Shown in pieces: positions 34,471 through 44,264 of a DNA stretch of 64,000 nucleotides; positions within the stretch are counted from its first letter, which is position 1, and every line of letters begins with the position of its first letter. The notes under the pieces are model-generated. The model had not been told where the DNA came from. It saw only the letters and a list, made by a program, of their open reading frames with translations, and did not search any database. The position numbers were made by a program, and so were the translations under genes. This stretch comes from Rhipidocladum racemiflorum (Eukaryota; Streptophyta; Magnoliopsida; Poales; Poaceae), in the NCBI GenBank assembly GCA_036346355.1, contig JAYEVF010000052.1:226309-290308 (forward strand). The letters are read 5' to 3'.

Positions 34471-34694
34471 ATTATGAGACCACATATGCTAGTGTTATTG
34501 GACAGAAGTTATAGTGGAGGATGGTATATTTAGAGACCCGACAGGCTCTTACTAGTCCATATGTTTGTAAACAATATTAATGTGAATGTGATATACTTGA
34601 ATGTTATGTGATATTGTGTTAGATATAGTTAATGTGATGTGTGTACTATCTGTGTGTAAAGAACTGTGTGCTTAAAAAACTGAATGAACTGATC

Positions 34695-35075
34695 ACAATA
34701 GTCATCACAGTCGGTTCCATATCAAACTGATTGTGATGAGTGTGTCATCACAGTCGGTTCTTTAAAAAGAACCGACTGTGATGATGGTATCATCATTGTC
34801 GGTTCCATATAAGAACGGACAGTGATGATAATGTAATCACAGTCCGTTCTTGTATTGAATCAACAGCGGTGAGGGTGCCATCACAGTCGGTTCTTATATG
34901 AAACCGACAGTGATAATGGTGTACCCTCATCACTGTCGGTTCTATATAAGAACCGATTGTGATAGAATATAATCACTGTCGGGTTAAAACCAACTGGAAT
35001 AGTGTTCTCTCATCACTATCTAATGACTTTGTGTCGCTACCAAAACTGACTGTGATAACGAGAAAGAACTGATTG
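34695..35075. repeat. CACTA subterminal repeat array
   Basis: The unit ATCACAGTCGGTTC and its reverse complement recur roughly ten times, with decayed variants. In this superfamily such repeats are transposase binding sites. A perfect inverted pair with 18-bp arms and a 2-bp spacer lies at 34746-34783. Confidence 0.85.
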
Positions 35076-35099
35076 TGATGTATATTTCTGAAGTAATGA

Positions 35100-35721
35100 T
35101 TTGAAATACTTACGAAATAACTGTAGTTGAATGTAAACAAGCAACCATGTGCAGCAAATAGATTTACCCAAACGCCACCAAATGCATCAAATCTTTTAAT
35201 TGATCAAAAGACTCCATCCATGGAAAGAATCTGAATTGTAGCACACAAAGAGCTCGCAAATATCACAGAAAGTGATGAGTTTTAATCACTTTCACCTAAA
35301 TATCCTGTAACGTGAATATCACAGTAAAGGTCACCAATATCAAACGAAGTGTACACATTCATTCAAACTTTTCTAGTTACGCCACTAACAATTACCACAT
35401 AAAACATGAAATAACATAGGCTTATATACCAACAATTAGTGAATGTTTTAAAATAGCTGCACGTCGTTGCAAACCGTGCCGTGCTAACTCAGTACATTCG
35501 CATGCGTGCCGAGTTGTGTCTATCGTGCTACCGGTTAGACTAAAAAACCCACTAGATGTCCACATCTATACGCATAGGTCATAACGTCGTGGAATCACTC
35601 CTGGTGTCTTTTTGTTGGGCAAGGGAAGTAATAAGGAAGGGGGCCCGGCGGCATTGTGTCAACATCAGGTTTTGTTTGAGGTCCTCTGGATTACCTGCTA
35701 CAGTTGTCTGCTAGAGACTAA
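35100..35721. other. Unassigned DNA
   Basis: I recognise no coding motif, RNA gene or repeat family here. The stretch is AT-rich to about 35450 and of mixed composition afterwards. A frame at 35612-35875 runs through the 123-bp duplication and into the MITE, so it is probably not a gene. Confidence 0.5.
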
Positions 35722-36205
35722 TATACCATATATTATAAGGGAACACAACCGAGAGCAACCGGCCGCTCCACATTATCATTCCTGGATTTTCGCGAAAAGA
35801 CCCTTCGGCTTTCTTTCTTTAAATTGTGGATGGGTCCCTGCGAGTATACCATACTCCCTCCGTTTCTTTTTATAAGGCGTATTTGGTTTCGTTAGGACAA
35901 GGCTTTGACCAACAATTACTCTATTAGCATATAATTTTTATGACACAAAATTGATATTAGCAGATTTGTATTCAAAAGTACTTATATATAATTATGATTT
36001 TGTATTGCATAAATGATATATTAATGAAGTAATCGTTGGTCAAAGTCTTGTCCTAACGAAACCAAATACGCCTTATAAAAAGAAACGGAGGGAGTATATT
36101 ATAAGGGAACACAACCGAGAGCAACCAGCCGCTCCACGTCATTCCTCAGGATTTTCGCGAAAAGGCCCTTCGGCTTTCTTTAAATCGTGGATGGGTCCCT
36201 GCAGG
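35722..36205 (+). repeat. 123-bp tandem duplication, second unit split by a MITE
   Basis: Unit 1 is 35722-35844. Unit 2 is 35845-35853 plus 36095-36205. Both contain TATACCATA, then TTATAAGGGAACACAACCGA, then a CTTCGGCTTTCTTT stretch and GGGTCCCTGC. They differ by a few substitutions and small indels. The MITE must have inserted after the duplication. Confidence 0.88.
35854..36094. mobile_element. Stowaway-like MITE (241 bp) with near-perfect long terminal inverted repeats
   Basis: The ends are CTCCCTCCGTTTCTTTTTAT and its complement. The inverted repeats extend about 66 bp with two mismatches. A TA flanks each side (35852-35853, 36095-36096), which is the Tc1/mariner-type target duplication. 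It has no coding capacity and would need a mariner-like transposase in trans. The high arm identity suggests a young copy. Confidence 0.93.
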
Positions 36206-36440
36206 TTACAAAAAGATCCTCCGCGATTTTTTGTGAGGGAAAGAAAAATGTTTCCGAATCGCGTTTAGGTCCCTCGTTCGTTTTTTTATGGAAAAAAACT
36301 CCCGTTAAACGCGAACGGCCCTTTTCTAATTTTTCAGGGTAGCAGTCAGGTCCAAAAACACAACAAATGGGGCTTCGCTCCTTACGTCTAGGTCCTTTCT
36401 CCATTTTTCTCGATTTTTTTTTGTTAGCAGAAATATGTGT
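36206..36440. other. Unassigned DNA
   Basis: T-rich stretches alternate with short GC-rich ones. A 74-codon minus-strand frame (36180-36404) has no recognised motif and no supporting context. Confidence 0.4.
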
Positions 36441-36464
36441 CCGTCTCTATCTCTATACTTTTTT

Positions 36465-36850
36465 CCCCAACTCGATCTCTAATATTTTCCGAAACATGTA
36501 TTATTACTCGGTGAACGCATAGAGTGTTAGACTCGACAAAAGAAGTTTAACATCTCTAATAATTTTCGGAATATGTATTATTACCCGATTAACGCATGGA
36601 GCGTTAAACTCGACAAAAGAAGGTTGACCGAATAATAATAGAGTGTTAACCAAATTCGTCAAAAGAAATATATTTATAACTCTATCTCTCTATTTTTTTT
36701 AGCTTGATTTCTAATATTTTCTGTAATAAGAAATATGTGTAAAGCTGTATATCTATGTTTTTTTTGCAACTCGATCTATAGTATTTTTCGAAGCATGTAT
36801 TATTCTCCGGTGAACGTATACGGTGTTAAACTCACAAAAAGAAGATCATT
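36465..36850 (+). repeat. Degenerate direct repeat of about 75 bp (three fuller copies, one partial)
   Basis: Copies at about 36470-36548, 36551-36626 and 36768-36846 share CTCGATCT, AATATTTTCCGAA, ATGTATTATTACTCGGTGAA, then GTGTTAAACTCGACAAAAGA. A partial copy lies at about 36630-36665. The copies are diverged and unevenly spaced. I cannot name the family. Confidence 0.72.
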
Positions 36851-37094
36851 TCTCCGCTCTTCCCGAGAAAGTGTATCCATTCGCTGAAAGTCCCTTCGAA
36901 AAAATTAAATTATGTTTATGTCTTTTACACGGTTATTTTTCGTAAAAAACTTTGATCAAATTTTGCATGACACGGCAATGCGCGCGACTTGTAATGACAT
37001 AGTTGCAATTTGCACCGAATGCGACAGTGTGAAGCGTTTCTGTTGCAATGCAAAAAGAAAATGATGATGAACCAGGGATGTCGCATTCATTCTA
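36851..37094. other. Unassigned AT-rich DNA
   Basis: Nothing recognisable as a gene or repeat is visible between the degenerate repeat and the microsatellite. Confidence 0.4.
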
Positions 37095-37098
37095 ATGA

Positions 37099-37139
37099 TA
37101 TGTGTGTGTCTCTATATATATATGTGTGTGTGGGGGGGG
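37099..37139. repeat. TG/TA microsatellite with poly-G run
   Basis: TGTGTGTGTC, then TATATATATATG, then GTGTGTGTG and a run of eight or more Gs. The 4.7-kb LTR-like repeat begins inside it at about 37123. Confidence 0.85.
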
Positions 37140-39639
37140 CCGGATCGGCTATCCAGAATCCCCAGTGTATTTCTGTACTAGTCCCAGATCAGTAGGTAGT
37201 ACACACAGTCAAACAGTGATAAATCAACAACCATATCACGATTACATGTAACCAAATAATAAATAACACCAAATAAAAGCAAAGACCTTATGGTCGAGGT
37301 TTACCATTACTGCCTTTACAGGCTGAACAACTTGAATAACTGCAGCGGAAGACGATAACACCAAGTGATGACCCATCCATATGTCCACAGGCAATCGAGT
37401 GGGGAGCACGTCCTAGTCCTTGGAATCTTCTTTGACGGCTTTCTTCACTTCTGAGATATGTTTAGAATGTAGCATGTGAGTACATAAAGTACTCAGCAAG
37501 TCTGGGAAAAATGCATAATGCAGGGCTATCCAAGGATGGCTTAATATGGTTCTTTTGCGCAAGGCAACACTTTCAAAAAAAAAACTTTACATGTAATATT
37601 TTTCACAAAGCCATTTTCACAATTATTTGTACATTTGCAATTATTAATAACTTCTAGTGAAGGTTCTAACCACCAATCACTAGTATACAGGCTCTATCCG
37701 CCACATCTCAAAAAGATCAGGGTTCAATCCATCCACATGGCTCTGTTTGCCATGGTTCACAAAACAGGTTCAATCCACCTACCTGGCTCTTGCCGCTAGA
37801 AGTACACCCGAGAGTTCTAACCACTCCAGGATCCCAAATCAGCAGTTTTTAAAACAAAGAAATAAAGTCTACCAATATGAAAGCATTCTTCGCTTTGCCC
37901 TTGACCGTAGGCACGGCTATTCGAATAATTTTAACTCTGCAGAGGTGTACAACTTTACCCACAAGACATGATATTCTCTTGATGCCAAGCTATTAACACA
38001 CTTCCCTAGGTGTGCCGGCAGAGATATCATGACAATGCCTTTACGATGTATACGCCTAACCCGACTCACCCGTTGAGGTTTCACCGCTGTTAGGGTTCTA
38101 TCCACCCAGTACAGAAGCCCCCTCTTGCGCCGTGTGAGAAAAACAGTCTTGCCTCTATCCAGCACTCACATTCCATCATCTGGTGAGTCTAAGTTAGGTT
38201 TCTACAAATTATTCAGCCAGGTCGTACCATTATAGACATGTGGTTGTACGGTAATGCTTAGAACGGAGACAGACATAAGCATCGGTTCTTAACTGACTTG
38301 GGGCGGTACTTGCACAAACCAGGACCAGTGCTCTATCCACACCCGCCAAACAAACCATTCCGCCCAAGTCTAAAACATTTTTCATTTTATTTTGTAAACC
38401 AACGGCAATACTTTTTGCCTATAATTTCAAACACAAGTTTTCAAGAGTTAAAATAAATTCCCACCCATAGGTGCATACTGACCGATTGCGAGCCTAAGCA
38501 TTTCTACTGTACTATTCTATTCCACCAATAGTTTATTTCATAAAACTACAAATCTTAGGGTTTGATTACAATCCTTATAATCAATTTTGTGATCTCCAAT
38601 AATCTTTAAATTGCCATAATTTTACAATCATACGAATAATCCAATTCAATATAGTATTCAACAAGTAGTAAGTATATCATGGTACTATCATAACTCCAAA
38701 ATCATATTAAACTACAATCATGTTTGTATATGAAATATTTCCCTTGAACTATAACTTGTATTATTGATTTATCCATCATTCATCCGGTGATCAATCTTAT
38801 CATCTGCTAAGAATATTTCACCAAATCCTCTACTAAACCACCGAGAATACTGCACAATATCATCTCTAGTCATCTAGAATACAATCCACCGATAATACAT
38901 AATATCATATATTTAACCCTTCACATTATCACCTCTAAATCATCTAATTTAATCCACCAAGAATACGTAATATTATCATTTACTAAACCACCAAATATTC
39001 TGGATTATTCACAATTCTCCATAAATGATTATCACATATTTATATTTCCATAATCATCTATTTCTTACACAGTCCGTTAATAATAATTCCCAACAAACAC
39101 TAATAATCCAACTAACTCTGATTCTCATTTGATACTATTTTATCAACCCAAGGAATCCAATTCAACATATTATCTACTTGCATTGCAATGATCTATTTAA
39201 TCCATCACGAATACTTCACAATACCATGCATCTTCCAATTTTCCCCCAATCCATACTAACTTTATTTTGAACTACTATTACTATCCAACTCCTCACTATT
39301 TCAATGATCACCATTCATAGATCCATTTCATATTAACAACCCCTACATCATCACTAATATTCATCTAACTCCAGTTTACATTCCATACTATTTGTTCCAT
39401 TCAAAATGTCTTCTAAATAGTCATTCCCCTAATCAAAGAATATTTTCCCAAAAGTATTTTTTTATGGTGGATTACTGTACTAGGGCGACAAAGGATCATG
39501 GATAACAATATCAAGGAGGTATAAACAATAGGTATAACTAACAGCCTAACGTTAACATCATCCTTTTATATAAATAGCAATGCAATTTGTAAAACATGGT
39601 AAAACATTTATAAATTGTAGGATCAACATGCGTCAAGGA

Positions 39640-41340
39640 GACTTGCCTTCGATCGCGGCGGGAGTCTCGAAATCTACGAGGTTCAGCGACGGTGTCGACG
39701 GTTCTGGCGAACTCTTCGGCTACGCGCAAAACAGTACAACCAAATAAATAAAATAAAATAAATAAAATCCAAAAATTACAAAATTAGTATTGGCAGGTAG
39801 ATCTTGAATTTAGGAATTGGAACGGAGTGAATTGGAGTTCGGATGCAAAAGATATGAGAGTTCGAAGTTTAAAAATGAGGGGAAAAAGGAAAATCGGGAA
39901 TATTCCTGGAATCTTCTTTTCCTAGAATTACTGAATTTTGTGGTGTGTATGGCAAGTGGGCCATCTTTGTCATTGGGATGGAGCTTCTTCTTCATTGGTT
40001 CAAAGAAACAGAGGAAGGAATGGAGGTCACGGCGCCGGCGATGGAGGGCATGGCGGCGGCCGGCGAGTGGGGGAAAAGGAAGAGGGAGGGGCGGCGGTGC
40101 CATGCCCGGCGGGGCTCGGCCTGAGATGAGCCAGAGGGGCGGCGTGGCAAGTCGAGGTGGTGGCTCGGGTGACTGCGCAATGCAACGGCGGCCGGACGGC
40201 GCTAGCGGTCGGGCGAGGGGCCGGGCGGATGCGCACGACCATAGGGAAGGTGGTTGGCTGTTCGGCACGGCGCGGGCAAGTCGGAACGGTGACGGCGCGA
40301 CGGTAAGAGGCGACGGCCGATGCAGACGCAAACGACGCCGGCGATGGAGCGCTCCGAGGCTGAGGCGAGATGCACGAAGTGCGGCCGGCACAAAGTCTGA
40401 GCGGCGGTCGGCCGGATTGGAAGTGGCCGAGCAATGGCGCATACATAAGCAGCGGAAGCCGTGATGGCGCCTGTGTACGGACCGATGAGGGCCTTGGCCG
40501 ATGGCGGCCGAGGATTGGGAGGAGTGCGGTCGGGGCTGGGGAAGGTGGCACGCACGGCGGGGAAGCGGCGACAGCGACGAGCCTGCGGGGAAGGGGTGCG
40601 GCCGAACGGGAGTCCGGCAGCCGGGACGGCCGGTCGACATTGGATTTGGGGAAAAGCGCCAAAACAACAGATTTTTGCGGAATCGAGAGGAGCACCGCGT
40701 AGAATGCGATGAGTCAAGTCTAAGGGTGTTACCGGATTTCATAGGGATCGCCGGATTGGAAGAAATCGACAACGAATGTTGCTCCAAACGCCGACTTCAA
40801 ATGCAAAATTCGTCGTGACCCTGGAACGAAATGCGAAATTTGTTGAGGGCTTTTGTTCGTGGCGCCGACGCGAACACAACGGCGCGATCGGAATTGCGAA
40901 AGCCTCACCGGAACAAAAGTTGCCACGACGACGTCGACGGAGGACAACCGGTGACGGTTTCTTTGCGTTTCCGGCCGAATGGAGAGGAGGGGTAGTGGGA
41001 GGGTGAGAGCACTGGAAAGAGGGCTCCGAGACGAAGAGTTGAGAGGTGGAAGCTCGTCGTTTCGTGAAGAAACGGCCGAGATATGGAGGAAAGAGTGATT
41101 TTCGGATTTGGGTGGATTGAGACATTTTCGACGGAATTTGGAACGAATGGAGGTGGGGAACGAGTTCTCCTCATCGATACCTTTCCAACGGATCTGGCCG
41201 TTCGCGATTTGGGGCTTTAATGAGGGAGTTATGAGCAATAAAACTGGAGGCACCAATGATGGAAGGAAACTGCTCTCCTCTGGACAGCAAAATCGTGGGG
41301 AAGAAGGTGAACAGTGTCATGATACTCTGACTCCGCCACG
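39640..41340 (-). other. GC-rich leader segment of the large LTR
   Basis: Composition rises sharply and overlapping long open frames occur on both strands (325 codons on minus, 215 on plus). The predicted proteins are low-complexity Arg/Ser/Pro/Gly chains without motifs. I interpret the segment as an untranslated leader rather than a gene. Confidence 0.6.
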
Positions 41341-41387
41341 ATGTCGTGCTACCTGGTTGGCCGGAATAAGTGAAGGGTTACGCGTGA

Positions 41388-41706
41388 GAGATAAAATAGC
41401 AAAAATGGTCTAAAAATCCCGGAAAAATTCCTAAAAATATTAGGGAGTATTTGGAACCCAATAAAATTAGTTTCATGAAATTTGGATGAAATTTGGAATT
41501 TAGAAACTTTTGGGACGATAAAATTGGCTTTTGACGAAATGCCGCGAGCGATAAAATACCAAAGGGTTTCCAAAAATCTTGGGAAAATTCCCAAAAAGTT
41601 TTTGGAATATTTGTAACCTAATGCAATAGGTTTCAGGATTTTTGGAGCATTTTCGAACTCGGGTGGAATTTCGGGTACAGACTGCAATTCGAAAATTCAA
41701 TTTTTC
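41388..41706 (-). repeat. Direct repeat (about 160-bp period) near the start of the large LTR
   Basis: Units beginning GATAAAATAGC at 41390 and GATAAAATACC at 41550 share AATTCC(T/C)(A/C)AAAA and ATTAGTTTCATG/AATAGGTTTCAGG blocks. On the inferred sense strand they lie in U3, where duplicated enhancer blocks are common in LTRs. Confidence 0.68.
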
Positions 41707-41843
41707 GAACGATGAAAGATGGGACTCCAATTTCGGAAGGATAAGGATGCCAAGTTAATTTAAACACCAACGAAAAGACAAATTTTGAATTTAATTTAAT
41801 TTAAATTAGATTTTTGCAAATGACCGAAATTGGAGATGTTACA

Positions 41844-41872
41844 ATATATATATATATATATATATAATAGCC
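41844..41872. repeat. (AT)n microsatellite
   Basis: About 13 AT units directly adjoin the terminal ACA of the large LTR. Confidence 0.92.
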
Positions 41873-41993
41873 TGTGGTATTTTAAGTGTAACCTAAGCCA
41901 TGTTTCTAGGTTACTCCACATCAAAATTTTAGTTAACCCTATGGTATTCCACTAAGTTCATACACCACGGACTCAAGCCCGGCTCATTACAAT
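41873..41993 (-). repeat. PBS-proximal end of a non-coding internal region
   Basis: It duplicates 46500-46619 almost exactly (TTTTAAGTGTAACCTAAGCC, then CCACGGACTCAAGCCC). It lies left of an LTR that also has a polypurine tract on its right, so that LTR is flanked by internal sequence on both sides. Confidence 0.88.
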
Positions 41994-44264
41994 CAGAACA
42001 CCCCGGCATCTAATATGCCCTGGATGTCACCAAACATAGACTAAACAACATCTAATAACCACATCTAAAGGTAAATTACAGCAAAGGAGTACATGCAAAA
42101 ACCGAAAATTTCGGCAGCATCTCCTTTGTTTTTCCATGGTACGGAGCATCAACAATAAAATCACAAGTTATATCATAATGGGAAGCATCTAAAGCAGCAA
42201 TAACAGGCGATATAGCAACTATTTAAGTCTAGCATAATGAATTTAACCACTCCATGATCTAAAACGAAGTAAATAATATGACCAAGCACACAAATAAGTC
42301 ATACTCCAAGCTCTCAACGCATTAACTTATAATTACAACTACGAATGGCAAAATTGCATATATCTTAATGAGTGAAACTTTGTGAAGATGTGCCACTAAG
42401 CCCTTTTCCCACATGTCGGTTTCATGGTACCTAAAAACAACATAAAACACAAGCGTGAGTTCATCACTCGGCAAGTATATTGCACTGGGTCATACAGAGC
42501 AATTCAAATATTATCATCACTACATAACAAACTCAACATCTTGATCAAGTCATACTTCATATGCAACATCATATTCATGTCTCAACCTCATCGAGATCAT
42601 TTCATCATCATCATCATGAATGCAATGCAATGCAATGCAATGCACGTGTCTCCTCGACGCAAATACGCAGATTAAGCCGAAAGTGCACACCCGCTTGCCG
42701 TCCACCCACGTCCCCCTTCCATCCTGTAGATGGACAGTGCCTACTCCTCGCTTCCACTTACCGCGTGGGTGGAATCACGAGGAAGGTCTTACATCCATGG
42801 CGCTTCGGATTAGTCATAACTTTCTCACCGACCTTACCGGAATAGTTATGACGTTCTCACCGCCCGGGCCAAGTTTCATGCCATGTATGCAACATATGCC
42901 ATAATCATAAATAACTTGTACATTAACACATGGCATCGCAACATAATAAACCATATTCATCGTATTAATGGCAAACATTATAGCATGGCATGTGAACATA
43001 TAATATATTCAATTTCAACTCAACAAAACTAGCAATCTACAACCCGCTACCCATTCCAATACACTTGCCTCAACCACGGGCGACGGATTGGCGAGAAGTA
43101 GAGGGCACTCCCGGGGTCATACCACCTGCACATAGGCACCACACACTCAAAATCATGTCCATGAAACAATACGCAAACACTCTTCTACCCCGACTTCGCA
43201 AACTACTCGCAAAACCCAAAAACAGAGGTTCTGTCCCGTCGGGACGGCAGACTTCCAACGAGCATAACTCGGGCTCTAAGACTCCAAATTGATTAAACGA
43301 GTACATCCTCGCGTACCTTAGAAAATTTTCTAACTTTTTCTAAGTATACGGAAAAACTGATTCGGCCCCTAAAGTGGTTTAATCTACATAATACCGTGTT
43401 CTGTTCCAATCTCGTCACAGTTTTTAACACGTTCGGTAAAATGAGCATAACTTTCAAACGGCTAGGCGGAATTGGACGTTCTTTATATCCACTGAAAGGT
43501 ATTGAAATTACCTACAACATCCTCAATAGGAGGCCGACCAAATTCCGAATCTAAATTGGCGAAATCGCAAACCCTAGGTCGACTGCTCAATCTGCCCGAA
43601 ACAGAGAACATGGCAAACTCTAGATTTCATCTAATCTACCCAATTACAGCACCACCAATTGATCTAAAAACATGATATCAACCCTTAGAACAGTACCTAG
43701 ACCAACCCCAAGGATGCCCGTGGCTATACCTTCGCCTGACGAAGGAAGAACCAACGGATCTCCTCCCGGTTCGCGCGATCTCCTTCCTCGCTCTAAATCC
43801 ACCTGATCTCCTCGTCGCGGAGCGCTCCAATGGACGGATCTGCGGGGTGGTGAGGTGGAGGACCCCCCTAGGGCAGCAAGGGTGGTGGAGAGGAGAGTAG
43901 AAGGGTGGTGGTGCAAAGGGGAGGAGGTAGGAGGAGGGTGGCACAGAAGGGGGAGGTGGCGGCTAGTTTGGGGGACGGTGAGGAAGTGGGGGCCAGCTAG
44001 GGCAGGATTGGGGGCGCACAAAGGGCAGGGGGAGGCGCCCAACCAGGTCTCCCACTCCCACTTGTGCCCAAACATCTTCCCACCAAAACCCACGACTCTT
44101 TCCCTTAGGCCCAAACTTCCCCGGAAAGGCCGAAACTCCCGGAATCGGCCCGGAAACGCGATTAAACGGCATAACGTAAAGTTTTAACCTCCATTTTCAC
44201 ATTTTATAATGTCACATTCTCCAATTTCACCTTTTACGGTGTCCCGACATTCTGTAGTGTCACA
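41994..44264 (-). repeat. LTR 1 of the array (2271 bp)
   Basis: It runs from CAGAACACCCCGGCATCTAA to CTGTAGTGTCACA. The usual TGTAACA end is changed to CAGAACA. A run of GCAAT pentamers (42621-42642) and the leader (43840-44040) are visible. The donor-like CTATACCTTCGCC is at about 43725. It is highly similar to LTR 2. Confidence 0.9.

Larger units (their letters stand above)
33606..35099 (+). mobile_element. CACTA (En/Spm-like) transposon, 3' end only
   Basis: A decayed Ulp1-type protease gene, commonly carried by plant CACTA elements, precedes a dense array of ATCACAGTCGGTTC subterminal repeats in both orientations. The right end near 35080-35099 (GTGATGTATATTTCTGAAGTA) resembles a CACTA terminus but is degraded. 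A better kept homologue of the same end, GATGTATGTTCTTGTAGTAG, lies at 51078-51097. The transposase gene and left terminus are absent. Confidence 0.75.
37123..41843 (-). repeat. 4.7-kb TG...CA repeat, probable large solo LTR
   Basis: On the minus strand it starts TGTAACATCTCCAATTTCGG and ends in the poly-C/CA stretch near 37123. ATATA flanks both ends, but within AT repeats, so the duplication is weak evidence. Its leader (39640-41340) is very GC-rich and is followed by a long AT-rich part, as in the smaller LTRs. A truncated relative lies at 49543-50396 with a clean TGTTAAGACCCG end. No gag or pol motifs were found inside. Minus-strand sense is inferred from the leader position and from TTGCTGAGTACTTTATGTAC near 37480, similar to the chromovirus LTR. 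Confidence 0.68.

Noticed and set aside
39817..40464. 215-codon plus-strand frame
   Set aside because: Same GC-rich segment; composition alone explains the open frame, and the Gly/Arg-rich product has no recognisable domain.
39810..40787. 325-codon minus-strand frame
   Set aside because: It lies in a GC-rich LTR leader and overlaps long frames in several other phases. The protein is low-complexity Arg/Ser/Pro with no motif, and it runs through the middle of a repeat.
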